From positions 58,954,342 to 59,018,341 of the forward strand of contig OX457027.1 in the NCBI GenBank assembly GCA_949752745.1: a DNA stretch of 64,000 nt. The letters are read 5' to 3'. The notes below the pieces were generated by a model, which worked only from the letters and a program-made list of their open reading frames with translations, did not search any database and was not told the DNA's origin. The DNA comes from Protula sp. h YS-2021 (lineage: Eukaryota; Annelida; Polychaeta; Sabellida; Serpulidae). The position numbers were made by a program, and so were the translations under genes. Below, one piece after another: positions 22,320-34,000 of this stretch (position 1 is its first letter; every line of letters starts with the position of its first letter).

Positions 22320-22515
22320 AGTTCTTTTGTTGAATGACAGTGTAGCAGTTTGCGCCGTTCAATCAATCAAGAAATCGTTCATCTTTAGATGTAGTTAGGC
22401 AATAAATGAAACCTTCTTTTAGTTCTTTTGTTGAATGACAGTGTAGCAGTTTGCGCCGTTCAATCAATCAAGATTTCGTGTATCTTTAGATAAAGTAAGG
22501 CAATAAATTAAGCAT
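22320..22515 (+). repeat. Tandem duplication of ~101 bp
   Basis: A GTTCTTTTGTTGAATGACAG-initiated block at 22321 is repeated at 22422 with few differences, including the TTGCGCCGTTCAATCAATCA part. Confidence 0.85.
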
Positions 22516-22569
22516 AGAACTAATGTTTTTCTTGCGTTCAGAAAAGCTTTTAGCTGCTGCGTGATCATT

Positions 22570-23186
22570 TTATATGTCTCCCCTTCAGGGCGACATATAT
22601 TGCATTTGGTGTGTCTGTCCGCAGTGCGTTCCCATGAAATTAATGACTCGATTTTTCTCGAAAGATAAATACATATTGGAGTACATGTCTAGTTGATGCC
22701 CGTATTATTTTTTTCGTTCCTTCAAAAATTCTTTTTCGGCAAATTTTTGAACATGGGTGGGAGGTTTCGTAAATTTTTTTCACTTTGGCAGGCTTAATCT
22801 CCAAAACAGTTCGTTGGATAAGGCTCAGACGTCGCAAGAAGAACACACTTACAGCGGAAATGTATACTGCAAAGTTTTTCTTCATTTTCATTGAAAATGT
22901 CTGGCGATTTTTTTAAGTTCTGATTTTTAACTTTTCTGGCCATATTGCGGCGATATCTCTGAAACAGTTTGTTGGATTAGGCTGAAACGTGGCAAGAAGA
23001 ACATACATATGGTGCAAATGTTTACTGCGAGCTTGTTTTCTTTTTCTGTAAAAATGTATTTTTGGCGATTTTTTTGCCTCGCCAATGTTGTACTTTCAAG
23101 CAAGGAATTTTTTCCACGTGACTGATTGTTGGTGGCGGGGAGAGACATATCCGTTTTTGTTTTAACAAAAACACTGGCCAGTCCAG
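22570..23186 (+). mobile_element. Helitron-like (pearl/HINE) element, second copy
   Basis: It is the same family as 13621-14506: starts TATGTCTCCCCTTCAGGGCGACATA and has the GGTGTGTCTGTCCGCAGTG block, but only about two core units (22795, 22953). The same palindromic GTTTTTGTTTTAACAAAAAC lies near the 3' end, here followed by CCAG|TT instead of CTAG|TT. Confidence 0.62.
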
Positions 23187-23390
23187 TTAGATTGCATGTT
23201 AGATTAAAGCGCATTTAACGGCTTTAATAGGTAGGATTCATAGTATCTTACAACAAGGCTATGTTGACAAGAAACGGCAAAATTTTAGAAAAAATACTCC
23301 AGCCAAATCTTCCTGTAACAGGATCATATTTTGATTGACAAATTGCCAAAATTGGGAAATATAGCACAATCGTTTTGAAATTTTACTGAA

Positions 23391-24190
23391 ATGTTCTCCA
23401 GCAATTCCTTTTGTGAAAAACGAAAACAACACGACGATCCAGTTTTACACATCTCTAACGTGCAAATCCCTGTTGTCAAGGAGAACAAATTATTAGGTTT
23501 AATTTTTGATAACCAACTTAGTTTCATCCCACATATCAAACACCTCGGAGGAAAGTGTCAGAAGGCCTTAAATTTACTGAGAGTCATCTCCTCCCACGAT
23601 TGGGGAGCAGATCGTGATACTAAACTCATGTTGTATAGAGCTCTAATTAGATCGCGACTGGACTATGGCAGTATAGTTTATGGTTCAACTAGACCATCGT
23701 ATCTCAAGATGCTAGAACCGATACAGAATCAAGGCTTAAGAATATGTTTAAATGCTTTTAGAACATTCCCAGCCGACAGTTTACACGTTGAGGCGTATGA
23801 ACAACCCCTCAATATACGGCGGTTAAAACTGGCCATGCAGTATTGTTTAAAACTTTACGCCAATAGAAATAACCCTACTCATCAGATTGTTTTCGGATCA
23901 CATTATGCGGATAGAGGTACCAATGCTATCCCCTCCCCCTTTGGAACTGGGATTATACCACACCTGCAAGAAGCAGGTATAATCGTTGAATCTGTTGCAA
24001 ATTACAGAATACCCAACCAACCCCCTTGGAAGTTAACGAAACCTGTGGTCTTGAAGACTCTTTGAGTCCACAAAAGAACAAACTAATCCGTGTATATTTC
24101 AGTCAAAATTTGCAGAATTAAAGGATAATAATAATGACTACCATTTCATATATACCGATGGCTCCAAACTTTGTTCCTCTTACTCGATAA
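23391..24190 (+). mobile_element. LINE fragment: RT C-terminal region and start of RNase H
   Basis: The 224-codon frame at 23391-24065 encodes the RT region after the catalytic site: IPVVKENKLLGLIFDNQLSF, ADRDTKLMLYRALIRSRLDY, GSIVYGSTRPSYLKMLEPIQ. After a stop and frameshift near 24066, YHFIYTDGSK (about 24142-24171) is the first strand of an RNase H domain with its catalytic aspartate. This order is typical of I/Nimb/Jockey-type LINEs with a C-terminal RNase H. It breaks off at about 24190, so it is truncated at both ends. Confidence 0.85.
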
Positions 24191-24660
24191 TTTATGAGCT
24201 CGATAATTTATTTGCTATTTATTGATATCAACAATGTATGTTAGAAAACATTATTTCTGAATGAGACGTTTTAAATTTATAAATCAGGAAATGATTTTTT
24301 GATCTCAAAAATTAATTTTTGACAGCAAAATATCAGATATTTTTATGTATAAAATTCAGAAGCAAATATCTGTGAATGAAACAATGACAACCTTCTGTAT
24401 ACAGAATCTTTCTTTTAATTTTTGCTGCAAAAAGAAATTCTTGAGTCCAAAAATTGTGCTGTTATTATTGAACTCAATAATTCAGTTTTTCATCTCAAAA
24501 TTTAATCAACGATTCGTTAAATTTTATATGAATGCCTCCCTTTAGATTTTTTAAGTTTGTCATATTAAATTTTTGATATCAAAAATTAATTTTTGCCATT
24601 TAAAATGCCCCACCTGCTAGTAAACTAGAAATTAATGAGATGTACATTGATTTATTGATA
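24191..24660. repeat. AT-rich region with TTTTTGATATCAAAAA-type palindromes
   Basis: Repeated short inverted motifs such as TTTGATCTCAAAAATTAATT and TTTTTGATATCAAAAATTAA. No gene is seen. Confidence 0.45.
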
Positions 24661-24849
24661 AAGCATCAGACAAGTACGAGCTCATGCTTCTTTTCAAGCG
24701 GAGTGACATAAAACAACAAGCCACACACGACTTAACAATGTGCGCTGACGTTGCATGCTTACGTGGCTCTGCCGAGTCCACACAATACCAATCCCATGAC
24801 GGGAATAGTTACACTGATGTCGACGCAGCGATGAACCGTTTGACAACAG

Positions 24850-26990
24850 GAACACAGTTTATTTGCGCGCGTTCTTGGAGGCCTTGTTTCCCCTGGATTT
24901 AAGGGCTTTTATGTATATCTGATTCAGCATCAACGTGATGGGGAGATGATGAGTAATACAACACATGAATAATATCAACAGACGATGCTGCAATGTGTTA
25001 AGATGAGAACTTAATCGTTGTACATATGCGCGTTGTGGAGAGATGGGACATGGCGACGTGGTGTCGACACACGATTTCACACTCGGTAAGGCTGGTGTCA
25101 CAGCTTAACTTAATGTGAGTAAGCCTTTGGGAGCAATATGTGTCTTGCCCAGAACTGACGGTAACGACCACAAATATGTCATGATCCATTTAACAGAAAC
25201 TTTCCTGCCTTCGAAGAGGTAAACAAAGAAGTCGGCGCCAGCAACCGCCATGACTGCAGCAAGATCGATACCATTGCTGACGCAACATGCTTCGAAAAGT
25301 TGCCAGTCCTTATGAACTGTCTCCATCCTCATAAGTACTATTTGGCAAAACCCTTTTTCGTCGTGAAAGAAAACTTATACACAAAAGACTGAGCTGAGAC
25401 AACAGAGAATTTGGGTGACAGTACTCCCAATAAGGTTGCCACAGACTGCCATACTCCTAGGAAATTCGAAACTCCTGACACATGATTACCGCATCAACAA
25501 AAGAAACAAGGCAGTTCTTGAAGCTCCGGAGTCAGAAGCAACAGATACTTCGGCCTCTCCTGCCAAATTTCGTCAGAGCCCGCCCTCATTTTCATCGACT
25601 GCGGAAATGCGAACAACACCACTTTAGGTCAATAACAGACTAATGCATGATAAATCCGGACACGGAGAAATGTACGCCGGAACGTAGTGACTGAGGCGGT
25701 TCGCTAAAACATCAGTCTGATAGGGTCTCAGGACGATTGATATACAGTTCAATGAAACGTGAAATCCGCCAAAGTCCACTCTGTATGGACGTTTTCCCCC
25801 ACTCTAGAAGACAGTTCGGCAAGAACATTCAGCCTGCATGCAATGTGAGATACCTGTATGACAAAACCATTGTCGTGGGCACATAAGAGAACCTGCTAGG
25901 TGAGTCGACACAGCATAAGCTAGCGCATGCCACCCTACTTGGACAAATAGAGACCACTATTTGATTGTCCGTCACTCACTGAACCACATGACTCTTGAGG
26001 AACATAGAGAAAATTTACATGCAAAACAGCTTTCATCTCAAGCATGTCCAACCTCAGACCTTCTAAGCGCGCCCTTGGAAAAAGAAACCCCAACTGTTTC
26101 AAGAAGAATCCATCTGAACCTGCTTCGATGGGTTGGAATAGAGAAAGGCACGCCCTTTAGATAATTGACCTGATGTGAAAAAGGAAAGTAGTAGTCGATA
26201 ATGTGGCGATCTGCCTTAAAACAGCGCTCTTAGAGCAACTCGTTAAAACTCACGAATACGACACCTGCCCAGTTCCACGATTTCTCCGTGGCAACTAATA
26301 TCTCCATGATTGACTCCACAAGAGACACTCGAGGCCTGGGAATAGACATGACGCGAACAATTAAGGTCGATAACTTTTGCATCCAATATTGAGTGGAAAG
26401 GCTTGCCCTTTGAAAAGCCCAGAAGATGGCCGGGAAATTTTATACATCGAACTGGAATCAATTTTGACTTAATAAAAATGATCAAATGACCGAGAGCAAA
26501 GCAGTGTTTGACCAACCCGATCAACTGTGAGAAAAGGACGTCCTTGTCTCTGTTGACCAGCAGCCAAGAAAATTAACAATCTGACCTGTTTGCCCCAACG
26601 TTTGATTATCTTCCTAACTTGAGTGAATACGAATGGGGCCGTCAGCAATATGAATGGTTGGGCGAGAAACAAATGACATACGTACCCTACATTGAAGTAT
26701 AGATAACGACGAACGGATTTGTGCTTGAGAATGTGAACGTAACTATTTGAAAGGGTCAATGCCCATATGCCCCGATTTAGTGCGGATTTAAAAGGATTTG
26801 TGGTGTCCATTTTGAACGGCTTGACATGTAAGAACTGACTGAGTTGTGATACGTCCATAACTGTGCGTCAACTGCCAGACTTTTCTGACACATGAAAACC
26901 CGTGAGTGCCCGCAGGCACAGCGCCGCCGGGATCCCGACTTCGGTCTCGTTGACAACTTACATGTGGGGGGCGGGGGTTATTAAGCGTTG
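24850..26990 (-). mobile_element. Degraded DIRS-like (tyrosine-recombinase) retrotransposon
   Basis: Read on the minus strand, in order. About 26990-26820: VRKVWQLTHSYGRITTQSV, an N-terminal DIRS-like block. 26858-26469: RT with RRYLYFNVGYVCHLFLAQPF, then FVFTQVRKIIKRWGKQV. 26524-26243: GHLIIFIKSKLIPVRCIKFP, GHLLGFSKG and KVIDLN. About 26100-25740: RNase H remnants including LDMLEMKAV and SRVGENVHTEWTLADF, spread over frames. 25332-25105: KDWQLFEACCVSNGID and DFFVYLFEGRKVSVK, resembling the N-terminal domain of a DIRS tyrosine recombinase. Stops and frameshifts are frequent and the catalytic RT motif is lost. Long terminal structures were not found. The RT and RNase H calls are firm; the recombinase call is weaker. 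Confidence 0.7.
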
Positions 26991-27059
26991 TCACGTTGTG
27001 GCGCTACCGCCTGGTTGGACATTTGGTCCGTTTTAGAGTCCAGGGGACCGTCGGGTCGG

Positions 27060-28126
27060 ATGCTGTCGTCAGTCAATCAAGATAGTAAGAAATCGCAAGT
27101 TGAGAAAACACCAAATTTCCTTTGGATTTTATTTCATATTTTGTTTCGACTTCTTGGCCGATATTGATATTTCGGACTAACATTTTTTGTTTCACACTTT
27201 TTTTTACACATTTCACACATAACATTTGTTTATTAATTTGTTTTCTTTTTATACCAGATGTCTTTATTGCTGACACAAGGTGGCGCCATGGTCGTTCATG
27301 CGCAGTTACCGTTCTTTCTCGACCCAGACGCCATTATCGCAATTTCACAAGAGACGAGATTTCTTGACATAAACAAACTGCTGTCAAACAGTGCTCAGTG
27401 TAAATTTATTGTACGGTATTTATACATATAAGAATATGTCATTTGTGTCTTTGGGAGGAAAATACATATTTGTGATTCGTGAACATATTTGCAAAAGATA
27501 AAATAGATGACACTTCGTACAAAGACCAATTCATACTTTTCGATGTGAAAAAACCCCGAACAAAACTGCGTACCAACGGATACGAGTACTGCAGTATGAG
27601 TACTTTACCACCGTCATTCTAAGAATTAAAATACTTCATAATAAAAAAAGCACGATAAAGCATTTTATTATGCTGCACGTAATTCCAAGTATTTTCTTTT
27701 TCAAGAATAAACGGATTCGTACTTTGAAATTTGCAGCTTCGATGTTCAGACTGTTGTTACTCTAACATCGTGCGAGTGCTCGCACATGTTGGGTAAAAAT
27801 AGTTGCAAAGTCAGTTCCTCCATTTATTTTGCATATCTCTGTTAAAGTCACACACGTTCCAATGTGCAACCCGCGGAAGTGGACTTTGTGTTCCGATGCC
27901 CGAAATTTTGCATCACAGTCCCAAATATAGGAGTACATATACCAGTAACTTAGAACCCTGCTCCAAGTCAGCTCTTCCTTTCTACAGTAATACTTACTAT
28001 GTGTCTCTGTCAGAGCTACGAAGCCTTCCATTGTTGCGCTAATAGGGGTAAACTTAAGAGCACTAATACTTCAAACAGTCCCCATTATTGGAACATTTAC
28101 TGAAGATTCATGCACAATATGCCCTT
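27060..28126. other. Intergenic, no feature recognised
   Basis: AT-rich sequence; short open frames on both strands show no recognisable motifs. Confidence 0.45.
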
Positions 28127-28134
28127 CTGGAAAG

Positions 28135-29476
28135 TAGGGTTGGGTATCGTGGCGAATTCGAATGAATGAATGAATGAATGAATGGTTTATTCCGATTTCA
28201 AGGATAATGCATACAATTGTTACAATAATCGACATGAAAAAATACAAACATAAAATTTAACTGGTTTACAATATCTGGATAACAACATATTTGAAATCAG
28301 AAAGGCAAGGATTAGAAGTTATGAACTTATTCGAGAACTTGCCTTCCATGAATAAACTTAACATATAAATTGGAACAAATATTTCCTTAAAGATATGTCA
28401 ACTGATATACCTAGGATTCTGTATCGCGATACGTATCGCGATATTGGTAATATATCGCGATACATATCGCGATATTTTAAATTATTTAAAAGTAAAAAAT
28501 GTAACTATTTCATGGCTTTCTTTACACATTTCAACACTTACATAGTCCATTGATCAGATGTGTGTAAATGGGGTTATAACAGAATACAAAAAGCGTCTTG
28601 GCAATTACTTTTTAGCCGCGCGGATCGGGGTCTTATCTGTTTGTCCGTTCGTCAACAATTTTGAAAATTTTCTATCTTCAGTGCTACTTGGGGAATCAAA
28701 CGAAATCTTGAAAACTATGTGATGAAATTGTGTACCTGGGTATCGGTGTATCGAACGGCGAAAAATGTGCCCGTCAAAAATGACAGTTAAAAAAAAAAAA
28801 ACAACACTGACTTAGCTATTCCGTATTCGATCCCCCATACTAGTGGGAGAACTCAACTGAGCCCTTGCACAGTGGAAGAATAGTTTTGGGGTTTTGCATC
28901 TGGGTATCGGTTTTATCAAGCCGCGAAAAATGTGTCCGAAAGACTTGCTCGAAAATCACCATTTCTTAAAAAATGTGACTTAGCTATTCCGCGCTAGACA
29001 TACCGTACCACTTGGTTCAGTCTAATGAAACCTTGTACAATGGAAAAATATATATTGAAAAATTGTACATCTAGGCATCTGTTTTATCGAGCAGCCAATA
29101 GGAGAGGGCTTCAAGTGAGGTCTCAGTGATCTACAATGCCTAGGATTGCGTGACAACGCTTAATTATGGTTTCGACTGTGATCACTGACAATAATTCCAT
29201 TGCAGATATATTATACGTTACTTAAAAAGTGTATGTAAATATATATCGTGAAAACATCAAATCAAACGAAAATCAAAAGAATAATGTGTCAAATGACGAA
29301 CAGCAGCATAAAAGGTATCACACGCCAGCAGTTGACTGGAAAATCTTACATATCTTGAATTAAAAACGCAGTAGAAAATATCGAAAAATATCGATATTTC
29401 AAAATTGTATCGCATTACGTATCGTGAAAAGAAGTATCGCGATATATCGCTGTATCGATAAATATCGCCACCCCTA
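28135..29476. mobile_element. Non-autonomous hAT-like element with 8-bp target duplication
   Basis: CTGGAAAG flanks both ends (28127-28134 and 29477-29484). The element starts TAGGGTTGGGTATCG and ends TATCGCCACCCCTA. Both subterminal regions are rich in TATCGCGATA motifs (28425-28475 and 29400-29465). An (AATG)n run and AATGGTTTATTCCG at about 28158-28195 look like the inverted tail of a nested LINE/SINE. No transposase frame remains. Confidence 0.72.
28640..29120 (+). repeat. Three ~165-bp tandem units nested in the hAT-like element
   Basis: Preceded by CTGTTTGTCCGTTCGTC. Units share TGACTTAGCTATTCCG and GGGTATCGGT.TATC.A.C.GCGAAAAATGTG patterns. Same architecture as the pearl/Helitron-like repeats, in a different sequence family. 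Confidence 0.5.
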
Positions 29477-29819
29477 CTGGAAAGCAGGCACAAATTTTAA
29501 GGGGCAGCATATTTTATGTCTTAGCTAAAGTGCAAAAAGGTTAGCTTCCGTGTTCACCTGTCAAATGATTGTTTCGATTGTACAATCACAATATGTAATT
29601 ATAATTTCTTCCAAGATTTTTGAACTATCAATTAAATAATTTTTGGTGCATAATTAGAAAATTGGCGGGGTTGGCAAGTTTTGGACACGATGGTAAAAAC
29701 CAGGTTTTTACCGTCCTACCCAAAACATTTTTGGACGGTCCGAAACTGGTCTGTCAAATTTAAATTATTCAAATATACAAAACGCGTTTCTCTGTTCATT
29801 CAAACATTTCCCTATTGTT

Positions 29820-31048
29820 TTTAGCCCAGCTTACGTTACACGTAAGCTTTGGTATTCCTATCGGTCTGCGGATGGCGTCCGTTAGTTAGTTAGTTCGCTG
29901 TAAACTTTGTTTCAAAATGCATCTCCTCCTACAATTTTGATCCGATGTCATTTATTTTTGGTGTGAGGCACCCCTAAGGGGTCGTGCATACGGCTTGTGC
30001 TTTTCAAGTCGATGGGGTGATTTTTGAATTTTTGGCGAATTTTTAAAGAAAAATATTAAAAATGTATCTCCTCCTACATTTTTGACCCGATGTCATTTAT
30101 TTTTGGCATGTTGCACCCCTAAAGGGTCGTGCATACGGCTTGCGCTTTTTAGTCGATCGGACAATTTTTGTATTTTTGGGGATTTTTTTAAGCAAAAATT
30201 TTGAAAAAAATACATCTACTCCTACAATTTTGATTCGATGCCATTTATTTTTGGTGTGAGGATTTCCCAAGCGATCGTGCAGACGGCTTATGCTTTTTTA
30301 GTCGATCGGGTGATTTTTGAATTTTTGGGAATTTTTTAAAGAAATTTTAAAATGTATCTCCTCTTACATTTTTGACCCGATGTCATTTATTTTTGGTATG
30401 AGGTACCCCCAAAGGGTCGTGCATACGGCTTATGCTTTTTTAGTTTATATTTTTGGGGAATTTTTTAAGCGAAAATTTCGAAAATAATTCAAAATGCATC
30501 TACCACTACAATTATGATTCGATTTCATTTATTTTTGGTGTGAGTGCATACGGCTTGTGCTTTTTAGTCGATCGGGCAATTTTTGTATTTTAAGGGAATT
30601 TTTGAAGAGAAACTTCAAAATGCATTTCCCCCTACAGTTTTTATACGATTTGATTTATTTTTGGTATGAGGCATCCTTAGGTGGGTCGGGTATACGGCTT
30701 GTTCTATTTGACTCGACTTGGGAATTTTTGATTTCGGGAGGAATTGTTGATGAAAATACCTCAAAATGCATCTTCTCCTGCAGTTTTGATCAGACATCAT
30801 TTATTTGGGGCTGAGGCATGCTTAGGATGTCGTGAATATGGCCTGTGCTTTTCGAGTCGATCAGGGAAGTTTTGGGGAATTTTTGAAGAAAAAAATTCAA
30901 AGTGCATTTCCTACTAAAGCTTTTATCAGATTTCACTTATTTTTGATATGAGCCGTCTCTAGGAGGTCATGCATACGGCTTGTGCTTTTTGAGTGAATTG
31001 GAAAACTTTTTTCGGAATTTTTGAAAAAAAAAGAATCTCCTCCTACAG
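29820..31048 (+). repeat. ~143-bp tandem array (about eight units and a partial ninth)
   Basis: Starts with CGTCCGTTAGTTAGTTAG, then units opening near 29920, 30063, 30208, 30352, 30495, 30620, 30766, 30901 and 31033. Each has a [AG]CATCTCCTCCTACA-like start, ATTTATTTTTGG.[AG]TGAGG, GTCGTGCATACGGCTTGTGC and TTTTAGTCGATCGG. The last unit breaks off at CTCCTCCTACAG, exactly where the 51-bp satellite begins. Confidence 0.85.
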
Positions 31049-34000
31049 CGCACAAAAGCAAGTTAAATGAACTTGCGCAGTAGTCCAAATTAAGCACTGC
31101 GCATCGAAGCAAGTTAAATAAACATGCGCATTGGTCCGAAATGCGAACCGCACATCGAGGCAAATTAAATAAACATGCGCAGTGGTCCGAAATGCGAACG
31201 GCGCATCAACGCAAGTTAAATAAATATGCGCACTGCTCTGAAATGAGAACCACGCATCAACACAAGTTAAATAAACATCGGGAATGGCCTGAAATTCGAA
31301 CCGCGCCTCGATGGAAGTTAAATAAACATGCGATCCGGTCCAAAATAAGCACCGCACATCAACGCAAGTTAAACAAACATGCGCACTTGTCCGAAAAAAC
31401 TGCAACAGGTTGGCGGTGTCGTTAAACCAATCAAATAACTAACTAACTAACTGTCCGGAAAAAAAGAACCACGCATCGACGCAAGTTGAATAGACATGCG
31501 CAGTGGTCTGAAATGAGAACCGCGCATCAACGCAAGTTAAATAAACATTCGCAGTGCTCCGAAGAAAGAACCATGAATCGACGCAAGTTGAATAGACATA
31601 AGAGTCGGGCATCGACGGGACTTAAATAAACATGCGTTCTGGTCCGAAACGCAAATCGCGCGTCAACGCAAGTTAAATGAACCTGCTCACTTGTCCCAAA
31701 ATGCGAACTGCGCATCGACGCAACCTAAAGAAACAGGTATACTGGTCCGAAATGCGAACCGGATGTCAACGCAAATTAAATAAACGTGCACACTGGTCCG
31801 AATTGCGAACCGCACATAGGCGTAAGTTAAAAAAACATTTGCACCGGTCCAAAATAAGTACCGATCATCAACACAAGTTAAATAAACATGCGCAATGGTC
31901 CTAAATGCCAACCACGCATCAACACAAGTTAAAAAAAAAACATGTGCGCTGGTCCGAAATGCGAACCGCACAGCAACACAGGCTAGATAAGCAAGCACAC
32001 TGGACAAAAATAAGCACCTTGCATCAACGCAAGTTAAATAAACATGCGCACTATTTCGAAATGCGAACTGCCCATTAACGCAACTTAAATAACATGCGCA
32101 CTATTCAAAATAAGAACTGCGCATCAACGCAACTTAAATAAACATGCGCACTGGTCCAGAATAAGAACCGCGCATCAACTCAAATTAAAGAAATATGCGC
32201 ATTGTCCTGAAATAAGAACCGCGCATCGACGCACGTTAAATAAACATACGCAGTGGTTCGAAATGCGAACCACGCGCCAACGTAAGTTAAATAAACATTT
32301 GCACTGGTCTAAAATAAGCACCGCGTATCAACGCAAGTTAAATAAACATTTGTCCCGGTCCAAAATAAGTACCGATCATCAACACAAGTTAAATAAACAT
32401 GCGCAATGGTCCAAAATGCCAACCACGCTTCAACACAAATTAAAAAAAAAACATGCGCGCTGGTCCGAAATGCGAACCGCACAGCAACACAAGCTAAATA
32501 AGCAAGCACACTGGACCAAAATAAGCACCTTGCATGAACGCAAGTTAAATAAACATGCGCACTATTTCGAAATGCGAACTGCCCATTAACGCAACTTAAA
32601 TAACATGCGCACTATTCAAAATAAGAACTGCGCATCAACGCAACTTAAATAAACATGCGCACTGGTCCAGAATAAGAACCGGGCATCAATTCAAGTTAAA
32701 GAAATATGCGCATTGGCCTGAAATAAGAACCGCGCATCGACGCACGTTAAATAAACATACGCAGTGGTTCGAAATGCGAACCACGCGCCAACGTAAGTTA
32801 AATAAACATTTGCACTGGTCTAAAATAAGCACCGCGTATCAACGCAAGTTAACTAACCATTTGCACCGGTCCAAAATAAGTACCGATCATCAACACAAGT
32901 TAAATAAATATGCGCAATGGTCCAAAATGCGAACCACGCATCAACACAAGTTAAAAAAAACATGCGCGCTGGTCCGAAATGCGAACCGCACAGCAACACA
33001 AGCTAAATAAGCAAGCACAATGGACCAAAATAAGCACCTTGCATCAACGCAAGTTAAATAAACATGCGCACTATTCAAAATAAGAACTGCGCATCAATGC
33101 AACTTAAATAAACATGCGCACTGGTCCAGAATAAGAACCGCGCACCAACTCAAGTTAAAGAAATATGCGCATTGGCCTGAAATAAGAACCGCGCATCGAC
33201 GCACGTTAAATAAACATACGCAGTGGTTCGAAATGCGAACCACGCGCCAACGTAAGTTAAATAAACATTTGCACTGGTCTAAAATAAGCACCGCGTATCA
33301 ACGCAAGTTAAATAACCATTTGCACTGGTCCAAAATATGTGCCGATCATCAACACAAGTTAAATAAATATGCGCAATGGTCCAAAATGCGAACCACGCAT
33401 CAACACAAGTTAAAAAAAACATGCGCGCTGGTCCGAAATGCGAACCGCACAGCAACACAAGCTAAATAAGCAAGCACACTGGACCAAAATAAGCACCTTG
33501 CATGAACGCAAGTTAAATAAACATGCGCACTATTTCGAAATGCGAACTGCCCATTAACGCAACTTAAATAACATGCGCACTATTCAAAATAAGAACTGCG
33601 CATCAACGCAACTTAAATAAACATGCGCACTGGTCCAGAATAAGAACCGCGCATCAACTCAAGTTAAAGAAATATGCGCATTGGCCTTAAATAAGAACCG
33701 CGCATCGACGCACGTTAAATAAACATACGCAGTGGTTCGAAATGCGAACCACGCGCCATCGTAAGTTAAATAAACATTTGCACTGGTCTAAAATAAGCAT
33801 CGCTTATCAACGCAACTTAAATAAACATTTGCACCGGTCCAAAATAAGTACCGATCATCAACGCAAGTTAAATAAATATGCGCAATGGTCCAAAATGCGA
33901 ACCACTCATCAACACAAGTTAAAAAAACATGCGCGCTGGTCCGAAATGCGAACCGCACAGCAACACAGGCTAAATAAGCAAGCACACTGGACCAAAATAA

